Assembly: GCA_945871085.1 (NCBI GenBank)
Contig: CAMBVX010000002.1
Span: forward strand, 1 to 64,000
Length of the DNA stretch: 64,000 nucleotides
Source: Opitutus sp. GAS368
GTDB lineage: Bacteria; Verrucomicrobiota; Verrucomicrobiia; Opitutales; Opitutaceae
Direction of reading: 5' to 3'
In this document: piece by piece, positions 1 through 8,795 of the stretch
How the letters are laid out: the number at the start of each line of letters is the position of its first letter
Numbering within the stretch: the stretch's first letter is position 1
Notes under the pieces: model-generated
What the model was told of the DNA's origin: nothing
The model's input: only the letters and a program-made list of their open reading frames with translations
Database searches by the model: none
Made by a program: the position numbers and the translations under genes

Positions 1-1166
1 TCTTCGCGGGCGAGGGTCATGTTGGCCTGCACGTCGTCGACGATGGTGGCGCCGAGGTAGAAACCGCGCGGGGCGTCGGCGACTTTGAGGTCGCGGCCGT
101 CGGCGATGACTTTTGCTCCTTCGGATTCGCCGCTCGCGACGAGGCTGAGCACGCGCTCGCGGTGGGCCGCGGTGATGACCGGACCCATGTCGGGCTGGGC
201 GGCGGGGGAGGGTTGGTCCGTGCGGCCGATCTTGATCGCACGAGCGGCCGCGACGAGGTCGGGAAGCAGGCGCTCGGCGGCGGCCCCGACGGTGAGCGCG
301 GTGGAGCCCGCCATGCAGCGTTCGCCGGCGCAGCCGAAGGCGGCGGTGGAGAGCGCCTCGACGGTTTTGGCGATGTCGGCATCGGGCATGATGACGATGT
401 AGTTTTTCGCGCCACCGTTGGCTTGGACGCGTTTGCCGTGGCGCGTGCCGGTTTCGTAGATGTATTTCGCGATGGGCGTGGAGCCGACAAAGGAGATCGC
501 GCGCACCGTCGGATGAGTGAGCAAGGTGTCGACCGCGTCGCGTCCGCCGTGGACGATGTTGAACACGCCCTTGGGCAGACCGGCCTTTTCGAGGAGTTCA
601 CCAAGGAGCACGGCAGTGAGCGGGACTTTTTCGCTCGGCTTCAGGATGAAGGTATTGCCGCAGGCAAGGGCGAGCGGGAACATCCACAGCGGCACCATCG
701 CAGGGAAGTTAAATGGGGTGATGCCGACGCAGACGCCGAGGGGTTGGTTGAGGGTCTCGCAATCCACGCTGCGCGCGAGGTTCTCGAGCGTGTCGCCGAA
801 AAGCAGGGTGGGCACGCCGCACGCGTATTCAATATTCTCGATACCACGGTGCACATCGCCGCGCGCCTCGGAGAGCGTCTTGCCGTGCTCGCGGGAAACG
901 GTGGCGCAAAGCGTGTCGTAGTTTTGTTCGATGAGTTGGCGATAACGGAAAAACACGCGGGCGCGCTCGACGGCGGGCGTCTCGCTCCACGCCGGAAAGG
1001 CGGCGTGCGCGGCCGCGACGGCGGCATTGACCTCGGCCGCGCCGCCGACGGGGCATTGCGCGATGACGTCGCCGGTGGAGGGATTGAAGACGGGCGTGGT
1101 GGCGAGTTGAGGGGAGCGCAGCCATGCGCCAGCGATGTAGTGGGGGACGAGGGGAGTGGTATTCAT
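1..1166 (-). CDS. iolA: Methylmalonate-semialdehyde / malonate-semialdehyde dehydrogenase (CoA-acylating), 3' end truncated by window edge
   Basis: Reverse-strand translation MNTTPLVPHYIAGAW...NPSTGDVIAQCP...GITPFNFPAMVPLWMFPLALACGNTFILKPSEKVPL...GERCMAGSTA is typical of MMSDH/IolA; adjacent to iolE and iolD. Confidence 0.88.
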   Translation of the reverse strand, partial: MNTTPLVPHYIAGAWLRSPQLATTPVFNPSTGDVIAQCPVGGAAEVNAAVAAAHAAFPAWSETPAVERARVFFRYRQLIEQNYDTLCATVSREHGKTLSEARGDVHRGIENIEYACGVPTLLFGDTLENLARSVDCETLNQPLGVCVGITPFNFPAMVPLWMFPLALACGNTFILKPSEKVPLTAVLLGELLEKAGLPKGVFNIVHGGRDAVDTLLTHPTVRAISFVGSTPIAKYIYETGTRHGKRVQANGGAKNYIVIMPDADIAKTVEALSTAAFGCAGERCMAGSTALTVGAAAERLLPDLVAAARAIKIGRTDQPSPAAQPDMGPVITAAHRERVLSLVASGESEGAKVIADGRDLKVADAPRGFYLGATIVDDVQANMTLARE

Positions 1167-1173
1167 AGAGGGT

Positions 1174-1244
1174 AGGGCGGACTTCAGTCCGCCGAGGGGG
1201 CAAGGGGCGTTGGGGGTGTTCGCAGGCGGACGGAAGTCCGCCCT
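1174..1244. repeat. Palindromic intergenic repeat (arms AGGGCGGACTTCAGTCCGCC / GGCGGACGGAAGTCCGCCCT)
   Basis: 20-nt arms at 1174-1193 and 1225-1244, 19/20 complementary. Confidence 0.8.
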
Positions 1245-1248
1245 GCTT

Positions 1249-2307
1249 TCAGAGCGGCAACATGCGCGAGCGCACGGAGGCGATCAAGTCGCCATAACCG
1301 CCGAGGAATTGACTGAGCGTGTGCTGGGTCGCGCCGTAGCTGAGGAATTCGGCGGGCTGCATGCCGCCTTCGTCGTGGGCGCGGATGAAGTCGGGGAACT
1401 TCGCGCGGAGTTCGGCGAGGATTGCGCCGTCGACGGGCTGTTCGAGCGTGAGGGAGGGCGCGGTGGTGGAGGTGTTGAACTTCGTCCACCACGTGTAGGG
1501 CACGGTCTGGAGCACGTCGCGGCCGATGATTTGTGACCAGTGGTTTTCGTGGCGATAGGCGGCCGCGAGGAGCGTGCCGGGGAGACCGCGTTGTTTGAAA
1601 ATACGGTGCGCGTTTTTGAAGACGGCGAGGCCGGACCACTCGATGGTGCCGGGGCTGACGGAGATTTTTTGTGCTGCGGCGACGCGCTTCAGTTGGTCAT
1701 CCACGCGGCCGATCATGAGCGTGATATAGGGGCGAATGGCGTCGGCGTCGCGCCCGGCGGCGCGGGCGCGTTTGAGTCCACGGGCAAGCGCGGCGGAGAC
1801 GGCGAGGGCTTGCGGCACGGTGAAGCTCACCGTGGCGTTTACGCGGATACCGCGGGCCGTCATCTCCTCCATCGCGGCGATGCCGACTTCGGTGGCGGGC
1901 GCCTTGATTGCGATGTTGGGAGCGAGCGAGGCGAGTTGGGTGGCCTGCGCGACCATGAGGTCGAAGTTCGGATAATACTTCGGATTTACCTGCGCGGAGA
2001 GAAATCCCTTGGCGCCGCGCGTGGCCGTGTAGACCGGCATCAGGCGAGAGGCGGCGTCGATCGCGAGAGTGTGGATGAGTTTCCACGCAATGTCGTCTTC
2101 GGTGTCAGCGGGGTGGTCGAAGAGCAGGCGGTCGATGATCGGGTGGCACAGCGCGGGCTGCGCTGTGACGGCCTGCGAAACAATCACGGGATTGGAGGTG
2201 CCGCCGACGGCCCCGAGGGCGACGCCTGCGGAAAGCTCGGCGGGGACGCCGGAGTCGTTCCACCAATCGGCGCCGAGCGCCGTCATTTGGGACATGCGGG
2301 AGATCAT
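1249..2307 (-). CDS. Transaldolase family protein
   Basis: TSNPVI motif, NIAIKAPAT (Schiff-base Lys context), NATVSFTVPQAL; start taken at internal ATG (MISRMSQMTALGADWWNDS). Confidence 0.85.
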   Translation of the reverse strand: MISRMSQMTALGADWWNDSGVPAELSAGVALGAVGGTSNPVIVSQAVTAQPALCHPIIDRLLFDHPADTEDDIAWKLIHTLAIDAASRLMPVYTATRGAKGFLSAQVNPKYYPNFDLMVAQATQLASLAPNIAIKAPATEVGIAAMEEMTARGIRVNATVSFTVPQALAVSAALARGLKRARAAGRDADAIRPYITLMIGRVDDQLKRVAAAQKISVSPGTIEWSGLAVFKNAHRIFKQRGLPGTLLAAAYRHENHWSQIIGRDVLQTVPYTWWTKFNTSTTAPSLTLEQPVDGAILAELRAKFPDFIRAHDEGGMQPAEFLSYGATQHTLSQFLGGYGDLIASVRSRMLPL

Positions 2308-2348
2308 GGGAAGAAAGAGAGAAGGCGAGAGGGGGAGATGGATCGGGG

Positions 2349-2424
2349 GTAGGAGCCGGCTTGCGGGCGAAGTTGAGGCGTGAAGACGACGAGCATTTTG
2401 AATCGCCCGCAAGCGGGCTCCTAC
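2349..2424. repeat. REP-like palindrome, family GTAGGAGCCYGCTTGCRGGCGA
   Basis: Arms 2349-2370 and 2403-2424, 21/22 complementary; related copies near 14656, 19641 and 38595. Confidence 0.85.
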
Positions 2425-3428
2425 ACTCCCGCGTGCGTGCGAATGTAGTCGCGGGCGGCGCGGGCTTTGGGGAGGGCGGGGACTTTGACGGGATCTTCCT
2501 CGGCTTCGGCGACGAGCCAGCCGCGGTAGTCGACGGATTTGAGGATGCGGAAAATCGCGGGGAAATCGACGCAGCCATCGCCGGGAATGGTGAACACGCC
2601 CTCGGTTACGGCGCGGCAAAACGACCAGCCCTCGCGGCGCACGCGCTCGGCGATGGCGGGGCGCAGGCTCTTGAGGTGGACGTGCCGGATGCGGGCGGCG
2701 TGGCGTTGCGTGACGGCGACGGGATCGATTCCGGCAAGCGCGAGGTGGCCCGGGTCAAGGAGCAGAAAGAGCGCGGGCACGTCGGCGAAGAGGCGGTCGA
2801 GTTCGGCTTCGGTCTGGATGACCGTGCCCATGTGGTGGTGATACACGACGCGCATTTCTGCGGAGGCGGCGACCGTGCAGAAAAGTTTCAAGCCGATGAC
2901 GAGGCGGTCCCATTCGGCCGCGTCGAGCGCGCGGCGGTCGGAGGTGCAAAAACCGAGGGCGGCCTCGCGTGTGCCGTGGATGCAGTGGCTGCATTCGGCA
3001 ACGATGGCGACGCGGGCACCGAGAGTTTTTAAGAGGTTGAGATGCGCGCGGAAGTTTTTCTCCTCGGCCGCGAGGTCGGCGGTGGCGAGGTAGGTGGAGT
3101 GCCACCCGCTGACGAGGCGGAGGTCGTGGCGGCCGAGGGCGTCGGCGAGCGCGGTGGGGGTTCGCGGGTAGGCGTGGCCGAGTTCGCTGCCGGCGTAACC
3201 GGCGGCGCGCATTTCGCGGAGAATCGTGTCGAGGGGGACATTGCCGGCGAGTTCGTTGAAGTCGTCGTTGCTCCAGATGATGGGATTGGCACCGACGAGG
3301 CAGTCGCGGTGGAGGGTGGTGCTTGGCGTGGGGTAGCGCGGTGCTTTAGCCCGCGTGCGGGAACGCTGAGTCGCGGGCTGAAGCCTCGCGCTACCTCGGA
3401 CTGCACCTTCGAGTCTTTTCTTTTTCAT
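2421..3428 (-). CDS. iolE: Inosose (2-keto-myo-inositol) dehydratase
   Basis: GANPIIWSNDDFNELAGNVPLDTILREMRAAGYAGSELG matches the IolE TIM-barrel family; adjacent to iolD; N-terminal about 50 aa are atypical. Confidence 0.85.
   Translation of the reverse strand: MKKKRLEGAVRGSARLQPATQRSRTRAKAPRYPTPSTTLHRDCLVGANPIIWSNDDFNELAGNVPLDTILREMRAAGYAGSELGHAYPRTPTALADALGRHDLRLVSGWHSTYLATADLAAEEKNFRAHLNLLKTLGARVAIVAECSHCIHGTREAALGFCTSDRRALDAAEWDRLVIGLKLFCTVAASAEMRVVYHHHMGTVIQTEAELDRLFADVPALFLLLDPGHLALAGIDPVAVTQRHAARIRHVHLKSLRPAIAERVRREGWSFCRAVTEGVFTIPGDGCVDFPAIFRILKSVDYRGWLVAEAEEDPVKVPALPKARAARDYIRTHAGV
3332..3395. repeat. Palindromic repeat located inside the iolE reading frame
   Basis: Arms GGTAGCGCGGTGCTTTAGCCCGCG (3332-3355) and CGCGGGCTGAAGCCTCGCGCTACC (3372-3395), 21/24 complementary. 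Confidence 0.85.
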
Positions 3429-5299
3429 CAGTAATAGAATTTCTGCCGCTTGATCGCGCGGTCATAGGCTTTGCTCGCGGCGCGCACGCCGGGGAGCTGC
3501 GATGTGGCGGAGACGGGCACATCCCACCACGAGTAGCCCGGCAGACCGACGTCGGCGCGGACGGGGACGTGGATGACGACGGTGCCTTTCGCGGCTTTCG
3601 CGGTCACGAGGGCGGCGGTGAGTTCGGCGAGCGTCGCGGCGCGGAGGCCAGTGGCGCCTAGGCTTTCCGCATTTTTGGCAAAATCCACAGCGACCGGTTT
3701 GCCTTCGAGTCGGCCGGGTGTGCCGAGGCGGTGGCGGAATTCGTTGCCGAAACTCTTCCCGCCGCTGCCGCGCTGGAGATTATGGATACAGCCGAAGCCG
3801 TGGTTGTCGTTGACGACGATGATGAGTTTCAGGCCTTCCTGCACGGCGCTGACGATCTCGGTGTGCAGCATCAGGTAGCTGCCGTCGCCGAGAAACGCGA
3901 AGACCTCGCGGCGCGGGTCGGCGAGTTTCACCCCGAGGGCGCCGGCAATCTCGTAGCCCATGCACGAGTAGCCGTATTCGGAGTGGTAGTCGTTGGGGGC
4001 ATGCGAGCGCCAGAGTTTATGGATGTCACCGGGGATGCCGCCGGACGCGTGGACGGCGGTGCCGGTGGTGCCGCAGGCGGTGTTCACGGCGTCGATGACT
4101 TGCGCTTGAGTGAGCCCGGGCGCGTCGTGGCGCGGGGCGACGAGGGCGGCGCGTGTCTCGGACCACGTGGTGCGCACGCGAGCGATTTTCGCGCGATAGG
4201 TCGATGAAATGGACCAACCGGCGAGGGCGCGGGTGAGCTGAGTCAGGATCGCGCGGGCGTCGCCGACGAGGGGAAGTGCGCCGTGTTTGTGCGAATCGGC
4301 GGCGTGGATGTTGAGGCCGATGAAGCGGACGCGCGGATGTTGAAACTGGCTCTTGGACGCGGTGGTGAAATCGCTGAGACGCGTGCCGAGGTGGATGACG
4401 AGGTCGGCTTCGCCGGCGAGGGCGTTGGCGGCGGCGGTGCCGGTGACACCGATGGCACCGAGGCAGGACGGGTGCGCGTCAAGGATGGCGCCTTTGCCGG
4501 CCTGCGTGACGGCGACGGGGATACCGGTGGACTCGGCGAATTGCGCGAGCGCGGCCGTGGCAGCGCTGTAGTGGACGCCGCCGCCGGCGACGATGAGCGG
4601 ACGCCTTGCGGCGCGGAGGAGTGCGACCGCCGCCCGGAGTTTCTCCGCGGAGCAACCGGGGCGTTCGACCGTGTAGACGCGTTTCTCAAAAAAGTGCTGC
4701 GGGTAGAGGCCGGTCTCGGCCTGCACGTCTTCGGGTATCGCGATGGTCACGGCGCCGGTTTCCGCCGGATCGGCGAGGATGCGCATTGCTTCGGGCAGGG
4801 CAGTGAGGAGCTGTTCCGGCCGGTTGATGCGGTCCCAATATTTCGAGACCGGGCGGAAGCAGTCGTTGACGCTCACATCTTGGCTGCCGGGAAATTCGAG
4901 CTGTTGGAGCACGGGGGCGGGGCGGCGATTGGCGAAGATATCGCCGGGCAGCAGGAGGACGGGCAGGCGGTTGACGGAGGCGACGGCGGCACCGGTGATC
5001 ATGTTCGTCGCGCCGGGGCCGACGGAACTGGTGCACGCGTAGGTGCCCAGGCGTTGGCGGGCTTTGGCGAACGCGACGGCGGAGTGGACCATGGCCTGCT
5101 CGTTCTTTGCTTGAAAATAAGGGAGCGCGGTGCCGCCGAATTCCTCGAGAGCCTGGCCGAATCCGGTGACGTTGCCGTGGCCGAAGATACCGAAGACGCC
5201 GTGGATGAGGCGATGCTCGGTGCCATCGCGGCGGATATATTGTTGCTGGAGAAATTTCACCAAGGCCGCGGCCATGCTGAGGGGAACAGTTTTGCTCAT
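3428..5299 (-). CDS. iolD: 3D-(3,5/4)-trihydroxycyclohexane-1,2-dione hydrolase
   Basis: ThDP enzyme of 623 aa: ALVKFLQQQYIRRDGTEHRLIHGVFGIFGHGNVTGFGQAL, GDGSYLMLHTEI, typical of IolD. Confidence 0.93.
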   Translation of the reverse strand: MSKTVPLSMAAALVKFLQQQYIRRDGTEHRLIHGVFGIFGHGNVTGFGQALEEFGGTALPYFQAKNEQAMVHSAVAFAKARQRLGTYACTSSVGPGATNMITGAAVASVNRLPVLLLPGDIFANRRPAPVLQQLEFPGSQDVSVNDCFRPVSKYWDRINRPEQLLTALPEAMRILADPAETGAVTIAIPEDVQAETGLYPQHFFEKRVYTVERPGCSAEKLRAAVALLRAARRPLIVAGGGVHYSAATAALAQFAESTGIPVAVTQAGKGAILDAHPSCLGAIGVTGTAAANALAGEADLVIHLGTRLSDFTTASKSQFQHPRVRFIGLNIHAADSHKHGALPLVGDARAILTQLTRALAGWSISSTYRAKIARVRTTWSETRAALVAPRHDAPGLTQAQVIDAVNTACGTTGTAVHASGGIPGDIHKLWRSHAPNDYHSEYGYSCMGYEIAGALGVKLADPRREVFAFLGDGSYLMLHTEIVSAVQEGLKLIIVVNDNHGFGCIHNLQRGSGGKSFGNEFRHRLGTPGRLEGKPVAVDFAKNAESLGATGLRAATLAELTAALVTAKAAKGTVVIHVPVRADVGLPGYSWWDVPVSATSQLPGVRAASKAYDRAIKRQKFYY

Positions 5300-5525
5300 G
5301 GGGATTTAGGAGAAGAGGGGAGGGGGGGCGGTATCCAGCCCTGTGGCAGGGGACCAAGCGTCCACATGTGCTCGGGGGCGAACGTGAAACCAGTATCGGG
5401 CTGCGAGGATTTGGTCTGCGAAAAAGCAGAACGCAAATCCGCAAAAATCTAACGTTGGAATATTTTGCCAGTCCGGCTGTCGAGGAGCTTCACTTCAGGG
5501 GAAATTGCCGCACGCTGGCGGTGAA

Positions 5526-6344
5526 ATGTCCGTCAAAGTAGACCCCATGCCGTCATCACGAGCAGTTGCATCCGGCGAGTGCTCGGACCCGTTTTCGCTG
5601 CGCGGACGGCGGGCGCTCATCACGGGTGCGGGACAAGGAATCGGATTTGCGCTGGCCCGCGGGCTTGGCGTGGCCGGGGCGGAATTGGTGCTCAACGACG
5701 TCGATCCCGTCCGTTTGGAGCAGGCGGTGGCGACGTTGCGCGGTGAGGGCTTCACGGTGAACGGTCGTTGTTTTGATGTGACGAATGGCGCTGACGTCGA
5801 GCGGAGTGTGGCGGAGGTCGAACGGGGGATCGGACCGGTGGACAGCTTGATCAACAATGCGGGGATCCATCGCCGGGCGCCGTTGGAAACGATGCCGACC
5901 GAGCGCTGGCAAGCCGTGCTCGACGTGAATTTGACCAGTGCGTTTTTGGTCACCCGTGCGGTCGTGGGTGGCATGATCCGGCGCCGCGCGGGCAAGATCA
6001 TCACTATCTGTTCGCTCAACTGTGAAGTCTCCCGGCCAACGATCGCCAACTACGCCGCTGCCAAGGGTGGATTGAAAATGCTGACGCGCGCGATGGCGGT
6101 GGAGTGGGCGCGGCATAACATTCAGGTCAACGGACTTGGTCCCGGCTATATTCGCACCGCGATGACGGGCACGCTCACGATCGAGGCGGAGTTTGATCGC
6201 CTGATTTGTGCCCGGACGCCGGCCGGGCGTTGGGGTGAATCTCGGGAGTTGGTGGGCACCGCGGTGTTTCTCTCCTCGCGCGCGGCAGATTTTGTAAACG
6301 GCCAGATTCTCTACGTCGATGGTGGGTTGTTGGCGGCTCTGTGA
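5526..6344 (+). CDS. SDR family oxidoreductase, gluconate 5-dehydrogenase-like
   Basis: GRRALITGAGQGIGFALA, NNAG, YAAAKGG; gluconate 5-dehydrogenase-like overall. Confidence 0.8.
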   Translation: MSVKVDPMPSSRAVASGECSDPFSLRGRRALITGAGQGIGFALARGLGVAGAELVLNDVDPVRLEQAVATLRGEGFTVNGRCFDVTNGADVERSVAEVERGIGPVDSLINNAGIHRRAPLETMPTERWQAVLDVNLTSAFLVTRAVVGGMIRRRAGKIITICSLNCEVSRPTIANYAAAKGGLKMLTRAMAVEWARHNIQVNGLGPGYIRTAMTGTLTIEAEFDRLICARTPAGRWGESRELVGTAVFLSSRAADFVNGQILYVDGGLLAAL

Positions 6345-6393
6345 GTTCCGAGAATTGTGCTCAAAGGCCATCGTTCCCGTCACGCTCTCTCTC

Positions 6394-7215
6394 ATGCGCT
6401 CACTGCTTTCCTTCGTCTTGTTCGCGATTTTCAACTCCGGCATGGGCGCTGCGGCGGCAGACGCACCGCCCCTGATCCGGGCTCACGCCCATAACGATTA
6501 CGAACATCCGCGCCCGTTACTCGATGCCTTGGCCTGTGGCTTTGGTAGCATCGAAGCGGATGTTCACCTCGTCGATGGAGGATTGCTCGTGGCGCATGAG
6601 CGCAAGGCGGTGCAGCCTGCGCGCACGCTGGAAGCACTCTACCTCGATCCTCTGCGCGAGCGAGTGAGGCAAAACGGCGGGCGCGTTTACCGAGGTGGAC
6701 CGACGATTATTCTGTTGATTGACGTGAAGTCCGAAGCGACGGCGACCTATGGTGCGCTGCACGACCTGCTCAAAAACTATGCGGAGATGCTCACGGTCTT
6801 CCGTGACGGCGGCACGACGCCCGGAGCGATTACGGTGATTGTGTCCGGTTCCCGCGCCCCCGGCGTGATGGCGGCCCAGTCGCTCCGCTACGCCGCCATG
6901 GATGGCCGGATTGACGATCTTGCCGGCCAAACGGCGCCCGCGTTCATCCCGTTGGTCAGTGATAACTGGCAGAAGGTTTTCACGTGGCGCTGGACCGGAC
7001 CCATGCCGGCGGAGGACGCCCGGAAGCTGAAAAACCTCGTCGAGCAAGCCCACGCCCAAGGCCGCCAGCTGCGGTTTTGGAACACGCCTGATAGGCCCGC
7101 GGCGTGGAGTCTGCTCTACGAAGCCGGCGTGGATCTGATCAACACGGACCAACTCGTCGGGCTCCAAGAGTTTTTGCGCGGACGGAAATCTGGGGAGAAA
7201 ACTAAGAGCCGCTGA
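6394..7215 (+). CDS. Secreted phosphatidylinositol-specific phospholipase C / glycerophosphodiesterase-like protein
   Basis: Signal peptide, then IRAHAHNDYEHPRPLLDALACGFGSIEADVHLVDGGLLVAHE (GDPD/PI-PLC TIM barrel). Confidence 0.7.
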   Translation: MRSLLSFVLFAIFNSGMGAAAADAPPLIRAHAHNDYEHPRPLLDALACGFGSIEADVHLVDGGLLVAHERKAVQPARTLEALYLDPLRERVRQNGGRVYRGGPTIILLIDVKSEATATYGALHDLLKNYAEMLTVFRDGGTTPGAITVIVSGSRAPGVMAAQSLRYAAMDGRIDDLAGQTAPAFIPLVSDNWQKVFTWRWTGPMPAEDARKLKNLVEQAHAQGRQLRFWNTPDRPAAWSLLYEAGVDLINTDQLVGLQEFLRGRKSGEKTKSR

Positions 7216-7327
7216 CCACATTGGCGGGGTGCGGGCAATATATGCGCAGTGTTTCACAAGGTGCGCTGCCATTCGGCGCTTTGCTCCGAAACGAGCACCG
7301 CGCAACGTCGGATAAACCTATCTCATT

Positions 7328-8635
7328 ATGCCTTCTAATTGGAAATCCCGTGCGGTGTCCGCCGCCGATGCCGTCGCGATCGTCGGTAACGGACACCGTC
7401 TCTTCATTCATGGTGCGTGTGCCACGCCCGCGCCCCTGCTCGAAGCGCTCTGCGCGCGAAAGGACTTGGCTGATGTGTGCCTCTACCACTTGCACACGGC
7501 GGGCCCGGCACCCTTCGCGATGACCGGCCGGGAGCGGGAATTCCGCTCGGTTTCACTCTTTACCGGCGCGCCGCTGCGGCAGGCCATCGCGGAGGATCGG
7601 GCGGACTACATCCCCATTTTTCTCTCGGATATTCCCGGCCTTTTTCTTTCGGGTGCGGTGAAACTCGACGTCGCGTTTCTCCAACTGTCGCCGCCCGACG
7701 CGCACGGTTTTTGCTCGCTGGGCACATCGTGTGATGCCGCCAAGGCGGCGGCAGAGACCGCTCGCGTCGTCATCGCGGAAATTAACGAGCAGATGCCCCG
7801 CACGCACGGCAACAACGTGGTGCCGCTCGATCGGGTTCATGCGTTCGTCGCGACAGACCGGGCGCTCATCGAGCATCACCCGGAGCCCGAGACTGCGGTC
7901 GAAGCGAGGATTGGTGAACTCGTGGCTGACCTCATCGACGACGGTTCCACCTTACAAATGGGTATCGGCGGCATCCCCGATGCGGTGCTCGCGCGCCTTC
8001 ACCAGAAGCGGGACCTTGGGATTCACACCGAGATGTTCTCCGACCGGATTGTCGATCTCGTCGAATCGGGCGCGGTCACCAATCGCCACAAAGTCGTCGG
8101 CGTGGGGCGCATCATCACGAGTTTTATCAACGGCACTCGAAGGCTCTTCGACTTCGTGCACGACAACCCCATGGTCGCATTTTATCCGTGCGACTGGACG
8201 AATGACACGTCGGTGATTCGCAAGAATCCCAAGGTCGTCGCCATCAACTCCGCCATTCAGATCGATCTCTCGGGGCAGGTCTGTGCCGACTCGATCGGGC
8301 ACCGCATCTACTCGGGCATCGGCGGGCAGATGGACTTCATCCGCGGCGCCGCGCTGTCAAAAGGCGGGAAGCCGATCATCGCCCTGCCCTCGCTGGCGGC
8401 CGGCGGAAAAGTTTCTCGGCTGGTCGTGCAGCTCAACGCGGGCGCAGGCGTGGTGACGACCCGCGGCCATGTCCATTGGGTCGTGACTGAATACGGCGCC
8501 GTGAATCTGCACGGTAAGTCGCTGCGGGAGCGGGCCGAGGCGTTGACGTCGATCGCTCACCCGGATTTTCGCGCCGAATTGCGCCGCGAAGTCAGGCAGG
8601 CCCGCAGCTTTCCGCCGAAGCCCGCGCCAGCGTAA
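7328..8635 (+). CDS. Acetyl-CoA hydrolase/transferase family protein (4-hydroxybutyrate CoA-transferase-like)
   Basis: LQMGIGGIPDAVLARL, GIGGQMDFIRGA, VTTRGHVHWVVTEYGAVNLHGKSLRERA. Confidence 0.88.
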   Translation: MPSNWKSRAVSAADAVAIVGNGHRLFIHGACATPAPLLEALCARKDLADVCLYHLHTAGPAPFAMTGREREFRSVSLFTGAPLRQAIAEDRADYIPIFLSDIPGLFLSGAVKLDVAFLQLSPPDAHGFCSLGTSCDAAKAAAETARVVIAEINEQMPRTHGNNVVPLDRVHAFVATDRALIEHHPEPETAVEARIGELVADLIDDGSTLQMGIGGIPDAVLARLHQKRDLGIHTEMFSDRIVDLVESGAVTNRHKVVGVGRIITSFINGTRRLFDFVHDNPMVAFYPCDWTNDTSVIRKNPKVVAINSAIQIDLSGQVCADSIGHRIYSGIGGQMDFIRGAALSKGGKPIIALPSLAAGGKVSRLVVQLNAGAGVVTTRGHVHWVVTEYGAVNLHGKSLRERAEALTSIAHPDFRAELRREVRQARSFPPKPAPA

Positions 8636-8795
8636 AATTCCGAGCGACGCGAGTGGTCGTTAGCGGGCGCGTGCGACGAGTGCTTTTCGGTAGCGGCAGC
8701 CGTGACGCTTTTGGGGCTGGGGTGCCCGTTCTTAAAAGCAACGCTCATGCGTTCCGCGCCATGAATCTCCGCTCTTCGCCTTTTTGGACGCCCAC

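Noticed and set aside
162-1175. 337-aa plus-strand ORF
   Set aside because: Antisense to a clear MMSDH gene; low-complexity Gly/Arg/Asp composition typical of spurious high-GC antisense frames.
2421-3428. Starting iolE downstream of the palindrome
   Set aside because: No ATG/GTG/TTG/CTG codon exists in frame between the palindrome and the conserved GANPIIW motif.
4283-5452. 389-aa plus-strand ORF
   Set aside because: Antisense to iolD; composition artefact.
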